NCBI GenBank assembly: GCA_018262455.1
Contig: JAGSPR010000163.1
Coordinates: 1-13,022, forward strand
Direction: 5' to 3'
Length of the DNA: 13,022 nt
DNA from: Deltaproteobacteria bacterium
Lineage (GTDB): Bacteria; Myxococcota; Polyangia; Haliangiales; Haliangiaceae
The notes beneath the pieces were generated by a model that was not told where the DNA came from, searched no databases, and worked only from the letters and a program-made list of their open reading frames with translations. This document shows positions 1 through 8,512 of the stretch, piece by piece. The position numbers and the translations under genes were made by a program. Within the stretch, counting starts at the first letter, position 1, and the number at the start of each line of letters is the position of its first letter.

Positions 1-55
1 TGAAGCGCAGCGCGAAACGGGGACGGTCACTCATGGAGATCGCGCCGGCTACCAT
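1..55 (-). CDS. 5' end of an unidentified gene cut by the left edge
   Basis: Eighteen codons are open from an ATG at 55 to the window edge, reading MVAGAISMSDRPRFALRF. A second in-frame ATG lies at 34 and gives MSDRPRFALRF, which looks like an ordinary protein N-terminus. A GGAGA ribosome-binding site sits four bases upstream of the first ATG, which supports 55 as the start. The gene would lie 68 bases downstream of the lipase stop and on the same strand, so the two may be cotranscribed. Nothing about function can be said from this fragment. It could also be a chance open frame. Confidence 0.4.
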   Translation of the reverse strand, partial: MVAGAISMSDRPRFALRF

Positions 56-59
56 GAGG

Positions 60-64
60 TCTCC
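60..64 (-). promoter_or_regulatory. Ribosome-binding site for the left-edge partial gene
   Basis: On the minus strand the bases read GGAGA, four bases before the ATG at 55. It is one of the few clear Shine-Dalgarno sequences in this window and is the main argument that the edge fragment is a real gene. Confidence 0.4.
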
Positions 65-123
65 GGCTGCAAGGCTTCGAAAATTCTAGTGCCCATTGCA
101 TCGGCTTCGCAAGCAAACGCCTG

Positions 124-1017
124 TTATTCGGTGCCCATGGGTTCGTCGTTCAGCGGTTCGTGCGGCGGCCGGAGCGCATTGACGACCCGCCGGTAGACCT
201 CTTCGGAAACCACCAGGCTGGAATGACCGAGCGGGACGGTCACGGCGGTGGCCCCCGGCAGGCGCGTGGTAGCGAGCGGGACGACCCAATCGCGCACGGC
301 GGCGACCGTGTGGACCTCGACTCCGGGGGGGATGGGGCCTTGCGCGAGCTCGTCCATGAACCGGCTGCGCGGCAGGAGCTGCCAGGACGAGGTCGACCAC
401 AGGCCCAAGGTGACCACCCCGGCCAGGGCCGCCCAGGTCCCCCGGACCGGGGTCCCCATCATCAGCAGCTTGCGGACGCGGGCGTGGCCGCCGAGCTTCT
501 TGACGTAGTAGAGCCCGATGAGGCCCCCCATCGAGTGGCCGATGATGTCGATCCGCTGCGACGGGGTCTGCGCCAGGATGCGCTCGATCTTGCGATGGAT
601 GAGGAACGCGGACCGCCGGATGTCGCGGACGTTGAGCGTGCCGAGGTTGAACGACACGACGACGAATCCGTCTTCGACCAGCCGGCGCTCGAGCACGTAC
701 ATCGACCCTCGGGTACCGAGGAAGCCGTGGATGATGAGGACCGGTGGGGCGTCGGGCGTGACCTGGTCGAAGGCGTCGACGCGCCGGATCCGGTTGCCCC
801 GCACGAGGTGTCGGAGGTACGACAGGCCATCGGCACCACCGGCCACGTCCTGGCCGATCGTGCTGCGCTTGCCGAGCCATCGACGCGGCGCTTCGAGCGC
901 CCAGCGGATCAACCAGGACGAGCGCTGAACCACCGGCTTGCGTGAGTTGGGATCGGACACCTCGATCACGATAGTCCGAGAACCCGCCGGAGACGACGCG
1001 GCTGGATCGCTTCGCAT
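124..1017 (-). CDS. Alpha/beta-hydrolase, lipase/esterase family
   Basis: A 297-residue serine hydrolase that probably acts on ester or lipid substrates. The features seen are an oxyanion-hole motif HGFLGT at residues 97-102, the nucleophile elbow GHSMGG at 160-165 with Ser162, a likely acid in VRDWVVP (Asp243) and a likely catalytic His in LGHSSLV (His265). The spacing fits the alpha/beta-hydrolase fold. No clear signal peptide is seen; the first 40 residues are polar and then basic, so it may be cytoplasmic or peripheral. The ATG at 1017 is chosen because the frame extended further upstream to 1200 has no hydrolase-like sequence. An AAGGAG lies 14 bases upstream, which is rather far for a ribosome-binding site. 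It is divergently transcribed from the pseudokinase gene across about 230 bases. Related families include LipA-type and PGAP1-like lipases, and the exact substrate cannot be told. Confidence 0.88.
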   Translation of the reverse strand: MRSDPAASSPAGSRTIVIEVSDPNSRKPVVQRSSWLIRWALEAPRRWLGKRSTIGQDVAGGADGLSYLRHLVRGNRIRRVDAFDQVTPDAPPVLIIHGFLGTRGSMYVLERRLVEDGFVVVSFNLGTLNVRDIRRSAFLIHRKIERILAQTPSQRIDIIGHSMGGLIGLYYVKKLGGHARVRKLLMMGTPVRGTWAALAGVVTLGLWSTSSWQLLPRSRFMDELAQGPIPPGVEVHTVAAVRDWVVPLATTRLPGATAVTVPLGHSSLVVSEEVYRRVVNALRPPHEPLNDEPMGTE

Positions 1018-1031
1018 CGGCTGCGCATCAA

Positions 1032-1037
1032 CTCCTT
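1032..1037 (-). promoter_or_regulatory. AAGGAG Shine-Dalgarno-like site upstream of the lipase
   Basis: AAGGAG on the minus strand lies 14 bases before the chosen ATG at 1017 and three bases before an out-of-frame ATG at 1028. The AT-rich GAATATCCT just upstream (around 1042-1050) could be part of a -10 element, but no convincing -35 is seen. The out-of-frame ATG opens only a 21-codon reading frame (stop at 966-968), so a short leader peptide is possible but unproven. Confidence 0.3.
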
Positions 1038-1244
1038 GGTAGGATATTCGACTACCCGGCCCCCGACGAGCCTCGGAGAGGCGGGCGCATCCAATTTCCA
1101 GCGTTCGCGGCGATGCGCAACTTCCGGATCGAGGGCGGGCGACCCGGCTTGGATTGATTGCATGTCGGATCAGATCCACCCCTTCAACGCATCGCGTCAT
1201 CGGCTGGCTTCGAGTACATTCTTGGTCCGGTGACCGCTACGACC

Positions 1245-4175
1245 ATGGGGCGCGTGGGCCGCTACCAGCTGCTGGAGCCGATCGGAGTCGGCCCCACCGG
1301 CACCGTGTCGCGCGCGAAGGTATTCGGAGTCGCTGGCTTCGAGCGCCAGTTCGCGATCAAGCGCTTCCACACCGAGCTCACCACGACGGCGACGATGGCC
1401 CAATCGTTGTCGGCGGCGGCGCGTGCGTACGGCGGGCTGGAGCATCCGCGGATCGCGCGGATGTCGGAGTTCGGGGTCGCGCAGGGCACGACGTTCACCG
1501 CCGTCGAGCTCGTCAGCGGCCTCGATGCCACGCGGTTGATCGCGGAGGCACGGCTCGCGAACACCACGCTTGCGGCAGGCGGCGCGCTCGCCCTCGTCTC
1601 GCAAGCCGCTCGTGCGGTCGGCTACGCTCACGGTCGCGGGCTCACGCACCTGGGGCTGTCGCCGACGAACGTCATCGTGACCCCCGAGGGTGACGTCAAG
1701 ATCACCGACTTCGGAATCCTGTCGTCGACGTTGCCGCAGCGCCCGATCGACGTCGCCCGGCTCGCGCAACGGATCCAGTACCTCGCGCCCGAGCAGCTCA
1801 CGAACGAGGCCACCTCGGCGGCCACCGACGTCTTCGCGCTCGGCGTGCTCGCGTACGAGCTCGTCACGGGACAGCGCACGTTCCACGGCGAGACGCCGCA
1901 GCAAGTCGCGCAGTCGGTGATGGCCGGTCCGCCCACCGAGCCGCCGCTGCCCCGGCCGATCGCGCGCGTGCTCCAGCGCTGCCTCGCCCGCTCGCCGTTC
2001 GAGCGATTCCCCGATGCCCGCGCGCTCGCCGATGCCCTCGATGCAGCGCTCCGAGTCGCGCCCGTGCCGGGGACCCGCAAGGATATCGGCACGCTCGTCA
2101 AGCAGACGCTCGAGCGCCTCGCAGAGCTCCACACCAACGAGCTCTCGGGTGTCGTCGCGTTCAACTTCAACCCCGGCGCGCTCGGCAATGCGCCGGTCGC
2201 GGCGCCCTACCGTGACACGCAGGAGGGCGAGCAATCCACGACGGAGTTCGTGCGTCCCGATACGCCGGTCTCCGGTCCTGCGCCCCTCGTCGGACCCGTG
2301 CGTGAGCGCGAGCCGTCCGCCAGCGCGACGATGCCGGAGGTGATGAAGCCTCCATCCGCGACGGTGATGGGCATGCGGGCGCCGCCGATCCCCATGCCGC
2401 AGAGCGGGACACCTGCCATTCCCGCGGCGCCAGCGCCGGTGAACCCGTCGAGCACGCTACTCGGGATGTCGACGACCTCCCGAGCCGTGCCTGCGATTCC
2501 CACCATCAAGCCGCCGCAGGCCGCGGTCAAGCCGACGCTCGGCGCGGTGCCACCCCCGCAATCGAACCCGCCGACGCCACCGATGCTCGCGCCAGAGGCG
2601 GACCTGATGCCGCCGGATCGCCCGAGCTCGACCGCCGTCAGCCCGCTGCGGATCTCCACCGCGCCACACGCCGTGGCGCCCGTTCCTTCGCTCGCGTCCC
2701 GCCCGAGCACGAAGTCCGCGCTGCATGTCACCCTTCAGGGGACGCCGAGCGGGCCGACGCCGAGCAGGTCGACGCCGAGCGCGCCGATGCCCAGCGGGCC
2801 GTCGCCGAGCGCGCCGACGCCGAGCGCGCCGTCGCCCAGCGGGCCGTCGCCCAGCGGGCCAGTGTCCAGCAGGCCGATGCCCAGCGGGCCGGTCACCATT
2901 CCGGAGCCGCTCGAAACAGTCCCGCCGCGCTCGCCGTTTGGCACCCTGCCGCCATCGAGCGATTCACCCGGCGAGGCCCGCACCGACCTGCTGATCGAGA
3001 CCGACCCCAACGAGGTGACCATCGATCGGCTGATCGCGCTGCCCCCACCGCCCGATCGCGGGCCCGAGCTCGAGCTCGCCGAACCGCGCAGCCCGACCGC
3101 GACCGAGCTCGAGCTCGAGCTCGAGCCCGCGCCCGCGCCCGGCCCGACCGCGCACGGACACATGGTCTCCGAGCAGCACAGCCAGACCTCGCTCGGCCTT
3201 GGCTCGCTCGGCCTCGGCCTCGCGGTGCCTCGCACCCTCCCACCGACGCCCGAGCTCGTCCCGAGCGTCGAAGATCCCCGGATCGAGGACGAGCTCGAAC
3301 AGACGACGAATGTCGTCACCCAACCCGAGCGCAGCTCACGTGAGATGGTCGAGCAAGCCGAGCAGGCTGTCGCGGCGCTCGACGCGAGACACCCCGATAT
3401 TCAAAGCGAGCGCCTGCGGCCGAAGCTGCCCGTCGCCCCGCCGCAACACCCGGGCCCGTACAATCTCGAGACGTTCAACATTCGCGCGGCCCCTGCCCGA
3501 TCGAATCGGACCCCGTGGATCATCGGCGGCGTGCTCGGATTCGTCGCGAAGATCTTGCTGTTCGATGGCGAGCCGAAGCCGGACAAGCTGGCGACCGCCG
3601 CGCCCGGGGATGCCGGCGATCGCGCGCACGTCGTCCCCGCCGACGCCGCGATCGCGGTCGCGGCTGTGCTCCCCGATGCTGCTGCCGCCGCCACTCCGCG
3701 CGATGCCGCGGAGGTCGCGCCTGCCGATGCCGGCAAGCCCCCGACTCCCGGTGACGATGTCCTGACGATCAGCTCGACGCCCGCAGGCGCGCGCGTGTTC
3801 CTCGACGGCGCCGATGCCGGTGCGACCCCGCTCAAGCTGCCCGGTACGCTCGATCGCCACACCGTCGCGCTGGTGCTCCCGGGTCACGAGCTGTACGTCG
3901 CGCAGGTCGATGGCCACGGCTCGTTCGCGATCCCGATGAAGGCGGTGACGCCGAGCAACGGTCCCGCTGGCATCAAGGTGCTCAAGTGCAGCAAGGATCG
4001 CTTCTACGTGTTCGTCGACGGCAAGCCGACCGGCCAGAACTGCCCGACCGAACGCATCGGAGTCGAGGTCGGGCCGCACGTCGTCGAGGTCTATGACGTG
4101 GTCTCGGAGACCCGCCGCAAGTGGGAGATCGAGGTCAAGGACACTCGGCTGTCGTATCGGGTCAAGGTCGAGTGA
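1245..4175 (+). CDS. Hanks-type pseudokinase with Pro-rich linker, membrane segment and two PEGA-like domains
   Basis: A 976-residue protein with a Ser/Thr-kinase fold at residues about 7-270. It keeps a glycine loop (GVGPTG, 14-19), the ATP-anchoring Lys39 in FAIKRF, Asn142, the DFG triad (155-157) and APE (181-183). It lacks catalytic residues: HRD is H135-L136-G137, and the alpha-C glutamate aligns to Ala58. Phosphotransfer is therefore unlikely, although nucleotide binding may remain. A long Pro/Ser-rich linker follows, with ten 5-residue repeats at 501-550 and Glu-Leu repeats near 608-630. A short hydrophobic segment lies at about 758-772, then an Asp/Ala-rich spacer, then two PEGA-like domains (about 839-905 and 908-976), which are usually extracytoplasmic. 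The start is ATG 1245, because the kinase fold begins six residues later; GTG 1230 or TTG 1158 are in frame and cannot be excluded. It converges on the FHA regulator gene, with 38 bases between them. Confidence 0.93.
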   Translation: MGRVGRYQLLEPIGVGPTGTVSRAKVFGVAGFERQFAIKRFHTELTTTATMAQSLSAAARAYGGLEHPRIARMSEFGVAQGTTFTAVELVSGLDATRLIAEARLANTTLAAGGALALVSQAARAVGYAHGRGLTHLGLSPTNVIVTPEGDVKITDFGILSSTLPQRPIDVARLAQRIQYLAPEQLTNEATSAATDVFALGVLAYELVTGQRTFHGETPQQVAQSVMAGPPTEPPLPRPIARVLQRCLARSPFERFPDARALADALDAALRVAPVPGTRKDIGTLVKQTLERLAELHTNELSGVVAFNFNPGALGNAPVAAPYRDTQEGEQSTTEFVRPDTPVSGPAPLVGPVREREPSASATMPEVMKPPSATVMGMRAPPIPMPQSGTPAIPAAPAPVNPSSTLLGMSTTSRAVPAIPTIKPPQAAVKPTLGAVPPPQSNPPTPPMLAPEADLMPPDRPSSTAVSPLRISTAPHAVAPVPSLASRPSTKSALHVTLQGTPSGPTPSRSTPSAPMPSGPSPSAPTPSAPSPSGPSPSGPVSSRPMPSGPVTIPEPLETVPPRSPFGTLPPSSDSPGEARTDLLIETDPNEVTIDRLIALPPPPDRGPELELAEPRSPTATELELELEPAPAPGPTAHGHMVSEQHSQTSLGLGSLGLGLAVPRTLPPTPELVPSVEDPRIEDELEQTTNVVTQPERSSREMVEQAEQAVAALDARHPDIQSERLRPKLPVAPPQHPGPYNLETFNIRAAPARSNRTPWIIGGVLGFVAKILLFDGEPKPDKLATAAPGDAGDRAHVVPADAAIAVAAVLPDAAAAATPRDAAEVAPADAGKPPTPGDDVLTISSTPAGARVFLDGADAGATPLKLPGTLDRHTVALVLPGHELYVAQVDGHGSFAIPMKAVTPSNGPAGIKVLKCSKDRFYVFVDGKPTGQNCPTERIGVEVGPHVVEVYDVVSETRRKWEIEVKDTRLSYRVKVE
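2745..2894 (+). repeat. 15-bp tandem repeat, ten in-frame copies
   Basis: Ten units of 15 bp encode variants of Pro-Ser-Gly-Pro-Thr/Ser (PSGPT, PSRST, PSAPM, PSGPS, PSAPT and so on; one unit begins Ser instead of Pro). The unit is close to ccgagcgggccgacg. As 15 is a multiple of three, copies can be gained or lost without breaking the reading frame, so the linker length of the pseudokinase may vary between strains. Copies differ at the third and fifth codons, so the array is not freshly duplicated. Confidence 0.9.
3066..3125 (+). repeat. GAGCTC repeats encoding Glu-Leu runs
   Basis: Two runs of the palindromic hexamer GAGCTC occur at 3066-3077 (two copies) and 3105-3125 (three and a half copies). 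They encode Glu-Leu dipeptides in the pseudokinase linker. Each run is self-complementary and can form small hairpins. Glu-Leu runs are also favoured simply by the GAG/CTC codon preference of this genome. Confidence 0.6.
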
Positions 4176-4176
4176 C

Positions 4177-4227
4177 CGTCGTCGGCTAGTCGTCGTCGGC
4201 TAGTCGTCGTCGGCTAGTCGTCGTCGG
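4177..4227. repeat. 14-bp tandem repeat overlapping the stop codon of the FHA regulator
   Basis: Three perfect copies of cgtcgtcggctagt (4177-4190, 4191-4204, 4205-4218) are followed by a 9-base partial copy. The stop codon and last Asp codons of the minus-strand regulator lie in the third and partial copies; the other two copies fill nearly all of the 38-base gap between the two convergent genes. The extra copies lie beyond the stop, so they leave the protein intact. Confidence 0.92.
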
Positions 4228-5578
4228 AAGCAAGGTCGTCGCCGTCGAGCTTCTGCCGCGGATCGAGCCCGTACTTGCGGATCAGCTCGCGCAGGTGCTT
4301 GCGATCGATCTGCGCCTCACGCGCTGCGGCCGACAGGTTCATCTTGTGGCGGCGCATCAGATCTTCGATGTACTCGCGCTCGAACATCTCGACCAGCTGG
4401 CCCTTGGCCTCCTTGAACGGGAGGTCGGTGCGGATCCCGAGGCTCGGGGCAGCCTCGCTGACGAGCGCGTCTTCGAGGTTGATCGACGAGCCGCGCGCGA
4501 GCAGGCAGGCGCGCTCCATCACGTTGCGGAGCTCGCGGACGTTGCCCGGCCAGCTGTGCCGGACGAGGCGCGCCATGTCGTCGGACGTCACGTTGAGGCC
4601 CTGGCCGAACGAGTTGATGAAGTGGTTGATCAGCAGCGGGATGTCGCTGCCGCGCTCGCGGAGCGGCGGCACGCTGACGCGGATGACCGCGAGCCGGTAA
4701 TAGAGATCCTCGCGGAACGCCTTCTTGGCGACCTCCGCGCGCAGATCGCGGTTGGTGGCCGCGACCACGCGAACATCGATCTTCTCGTAGGTGTTCGAGC
4801 CGACCTTCCGGACCGCGCGCTTGTCGAGCACGCGCAGAAGCGAGGGCTGGAGGTCGAGCGCCATCTCGCCGATCTCATCGAGGAAGATCGTGCCGCCGTG
4901 GGCCTCGGCGAAGGCGCCGCGGCGATCGGTGATCGCGCCGGTGAAGCTACCCTTGACGTGACCGAACAGCATCGATTCGATCAGCTCGCGCGGCACCGAG
5001 CCGCAGTCGAACACCACGAATGGCCCATCGCGCCGCGGCGAGTGGTTGTGGACCTCCTCGGCGATCAGCTCCTTGCCGGTGCCGGTCTCACCCTCGATCA
5101 GGACGGTCGCGTTGGTGGCAGCGACGTCTTCGAGCAGCGTGAACATCTGGCGCATCTTCGTGTCGCCACCGACGATGGTGCCGAACGCGGTGAGCGGAGA
5201 GGGCTCCGGATCGACGATCTCCTCGTCGGGCAAGAACTTGATCACCGTGCGCCCGAGCTTGACCTCGGCGCCGAAGCCGATCGCGATCTTCTCGAACCGC
5301 GACCCCTGGATGAAGGTCCCGTTGGTCGACCCGCAGTCGATCATCATGACCTCTTCGCCGACGAGCTGGGCCTCGAGATGCTTGCGCGAGACGGTCTTGT
5401 CGGTGAGGACGAGGCTGCACTGTGCACCCGAGCCAAACGACACCGGCTCCCGGGTCAGCCGGACGGCTTCGCCGCGATCAGGCCCCTTGATGACGACGAA
5501 GATCCCGCCTTGATTCTGCCGCGAGTAAGACGGGGCATCGTCGAGAAGCGCCGTGACATTGGAGCGATCCTTCGACAT
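4214..5578 (-). CDS. FHA-domain sigma-54-dependent transcriptional regulator (bacterial enhancer-binding protein)
   Basis: A 454-residue activator of sigma-54 promoters. An FHA domain spans residues about 25-118 (SRKH at 64-67 and STNGTF at 84-89). A sigma-54 AAA+ domain spans about 134-362, with Walker A GETGTGKE (163-170), the sigma-contact loop as GSFTGA (210-215, usually GAFTGA), Walker B TIFLDE (230-235) and the WPGNVREL signature (343-350). A Fis-type helix-turn-helix lies at about 413-437, so it should bind DNA and hydrolyse ATP to open sigma-54 promoters. FHA domains usually bind phosphothreonine, but here the Gly-Arg that contacts phosphate is Gly49-Ser50. There is no response-regulator receiver domain, so input should come through the FHA domain. 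The kinase gene lies 55 bases upstream on the same strand, which suggests the pair is an operon. The ATG at 5578 begins right before the FHA domain; the ribosome-binding site is weak. Confidence 0.96.
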   Translation of the reverse strand: MSKDRSNVTALLDDAPSYSRQNQGGIFVVIKGPDRGEAVRLTREPVSFGSGAQCSLVLTDKTVSRKHLEAQLVGEEVMMIDCGSTNGTFIQGSRFEKIAIGFGAEVKLGRTVIKFLPDEEIVDPEPSPLTAFGTIVGGDTKMRQMFTLLEDVAATNATVLIEGETGTGKELIAEEVHNHSPRRDGPFVVFDCGSVPRELIESMLFGHVKGSFTGAITDRRGAFAEAHGGTIFLDEIGEMALDLQPSLLRVLDKRAVRKVGSNTYEKIDVRVVAATNRDLRAEVAKKAFREDLYYRLAVIRVSVPPLRERGSDIPLLINHFINSFGQGLNVTSDDMARLVRHSWPGNVRELRNVMERACLLARGSSINLEDALVSEAAPSLGIRTDLPFKEAKGQLVEMFEREYIEDLMRRHKMNLSAAAREAQIDRKHLRELIRKYGLDPRQKLDGDDLASDDD

Positions 5579-5633
5579 CTCTACCGGACCCGGCCATCGT
5601 AGCTGGGGTGCAACGTGCTGTAAATACGCCGGG

Positions 5634-7250
<1,617 letters not shown>

Positions 7251-7315
7251 GGAGGCCGCAGTGTACCCCAAGGGCACTTGCTCGCCGCGCGGCTCGCTGG
7301 GGTAACATCGAGGGC
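7251..7315. promoter_or_regulatory. Short divergent intergenic region between kinase and YscO-like gene
   Basis: These 65 bases must carry signals for two genes transcribed away from each other. I see no convincing -35/-10 pair and no sigma-54 -24/-12 element. GAGGG at 7310-7314 is only one base from the GTG start at 7316, too close for a normal ribosome-binding site. Confidence 0.3.
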
Positions 7316-7750
7316 GTGGAGAGGTACCGGCTTGGCCCCATCCGCGAGGTGCGCATCCGCGACGAGCGGGCCCACAAGGGGGGCCTCGCCACCGCCGTCG
7401 GCGATGCGCAGGCCACCGCCGCCGAGGTCGCCGCCGCCGCCGCTCGGGTCGCCGCCGCCCGCGGCACGCTGGCCGATGCGCGTCGCACCTACCTCGCGCT
7501 CGTCGAAACCGGCAGCACCCTCAGCCTGCTCGCGCTCGCGGACCGGTTCTGCGCCCGCCGCCGCCGCGACCTCGAGGCCTCCATCGCCGAGCACCTGCGC
7601 GCCGAGGCCGCCCACACGGGCCGGCTCGGAGACGTCGAGCTCGCCCGAGGGCGGCTGGTCCACGCCCGCGCCGAACGCGAGGTCACCGAGCGCCACTTCG
7701 CCCGGTGGCGAGAGACCCAGCACAAGCTCGCGGAACGCCGCGAAGACTGA
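7316..7750 (+). CDS. YscO/FliJ-like coiled-coil protein (possible type III secretion stalk protein)
   Basis: A 144-residue, almost wholly alpha-helical protein. It opens with YRLGPIREVRIRDE, then has a long Ala/Arg/Glu-rich coiled coil to about residue 55, a short break around GSTLSLLAL, a second coiled coil, and a charged C-terminus RWRETQHKLAERRED. This two-helix hairpin with a Tyr-x-Leu start, a Trp near the end and a basic/acidic tail resembles the YscO/SctO and FliJ family, which form the stalk of the type III export ATPase. The match is by pattern only. No other secretion gene is visible in the window. The GTG at 7316 is chosen because the family-like sequence starts there; an earlier in-frame start would add an unlikely Arg/Pro-rich leader. 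The alternative is a generic coiled-coil protein. Confidence 0.6.
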   Translation: MERYRLGPIREVRIRDERAHKGGLATAVGDAQATAAEVAAAAARVAAARGTLADARRTYLALVETGSTLSLLALADRFCARRRRDLEASIAEHLRAEAAHTGRLGDVELARGRLVHARAEREVTERHFARWRETQHKLAERRED

Positions 7751-7913
7751 TCCGGATCGGGTGGGAGCCCCTGACCGCCCCAGCGCGCCAGGCAGCCAGG
7801 TCTTGCCCAGGCGTGGTTCGGTCCACGTCCACGACGCAGAGGTCCGGACGTCCGTGCGGTCCATCCTTTGACCGTCGCGAGCAACCGCGCGTTCCGGCCG
7901 GTGTCTGGACCCC

Positions 7914-8195
7914 ATGCGCATCTTCCTGGTTTCCGCCCTCCTTGCCTCGCTCTCCGCGGTCGCCGCCGCGAACCCCGCTCCGGACGTCACGAAGATGGCG
8001 ACCGACGACTGCGCCCGCGCGCGCAAGCAGAACAAGACCTGCGTGCTCTCCATCGGAGCCGAGGATGTCGACGGCAAGGTGCCGACGGTCAGCGATCCAA
8101 CGATCGCGGTGCCGGGCTTCCACCGGCTCGATTCCCTGATCCGGCTCCGCCGCGACTTCGTGCTCGAGATCATCAAGACCGCCGAAGACCTGTGA
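7914..8195 (+). CDS. Small secreted protein of unknown function with two cysteines
   Basis: A 93-residue protein with a standard Sec signal peptide: MRIFLVSALL begins the basic and hydrophobic part, and AVAAA at 15-19 gives a cleavage site before Asn20. The mature part of about 74 residues has two cysteines ten apart (Cys33, Cys43), followed by CVLSIGAEDVDG, then a region ending with LIRLRRDFVLEIIKTAEDL, which is probably helical. The two cysteines may form a disulfide in the periplasm. No named family is recognised. It lies 46 bases upstream of the Cys-rich lipoprotein on the same strand, so these genes and the AraC-type gene could form one transcript. No clear ribosome-binding site precedes the ATG. 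Confidence 0.8.
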   Translation: MRIFLVSALLASLSAVAAANPAPDVTKMATDDCARARKQNKTCVLSIGAEDVDGKVPTVSDPTIAVPGFHRLDSLIRLRRDFVLEIIKTAEDL

Positions 8196-8241
8196 GCCTT
8201 CGGCGCGCGCCCTGCGGCGCTGCCGGCTATACTCTGCGGTG

Positions 8242-8511
8242 ATGCGCCTCCTGTGGATCGCCGCGCTACTCGTTGCTGGCACGGCAGGCGGTTGCACCGA
8301 GCCCCGGAGCGCGACCTGCACCCAGGTCTGCAAACGCGAGGCGGAGTGCGTCGAGGAGACCGGCAGCAAGATCCCGTTCGAGGTCAAGGAGTGCATCGCG
8401 GCGTGCGCGGCACTCGAGCACGATGCCGCGAACAACGCGGCGAAGGTGCAACGTCACGTCGACTGCGTCCGCCAGCAGACGTCGTGCGCGGCCGTGCTGG
8501 AATGTAAGTGA
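8242..8511 (+). CDS. Small cysteine-rich lipoprotein
   Basis: An 89-residue protein with a hydrophobic signal sequence ending in TAGGC, so the likely lipidated Cys is residue 18; the lipobox is not a perfect match. The mature part has eight more cysteines, at 26, 30, 36, 51, 55, 75, 82 and 88, spaced C-x3-C-x5-C, then C-x3-C, then C-x6-C-x5-C. An even number suggests four disulfides in the periplasm or at the outer membrane. The pattern resembles small Cys-rich lipoproteins common in myxobacteria, but no function is known. A GTG directly before the ATG (8239) could also serve as the start. The AraC-type gene begins one base after its stop, so the two are almost certainly cotranscribed and probably translationally coupled. 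Confidence 0.8.
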   Translation: MRLLWIAALLVAGTAGGCTEPRSATCTQVCKREAECVEETGSKIPFEVKECIAACAALEHDAANNAAKVQRHVDCVRQQTSCAAVLECK

Positions 8512-8512
8512 C

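Noticed and set aside
106..116. GCTT-CGC-AAGC hairpin after the lipase gene as a terminator
   Set aside because: A four-base stem without a T-run is too weak, and the next gene on the strand begins 68 bases later, so readthrough is more likely.
1038..1056. GGTAG/CTACC inverted repeat upstream of the lipase
   Set aside because: A five-base stem with a nine-base loop is weak and could be chance; kept only as context for the AT-rich promoter-like patch.
1158..1244. N-terminal extension of the pseudokinase from a TTG at 1158
   Set aside because: The added 29 residues have no kinase character, the kinase fold starts right after the ATG at 1245, and no ribosome-binding site supports the TTG.
4295..5602. 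Long open frame on the plus strand across the FHA regulator
   Set aside because: It is the antisense shadow of a clear sigma-54 regulator; its translation is Asp/Glu/Arg/Leu/Ala-rich with no domain, typical of GC-rich antisense frames.
8275..8299. Possible sigma-54 promoter, TGGCACG followed by TTGCA near 8278-8297
   Set aside because: The two elements are about eight bases apart rather than the four to five required, and the site lies inside the lipoprotein coding sequence.
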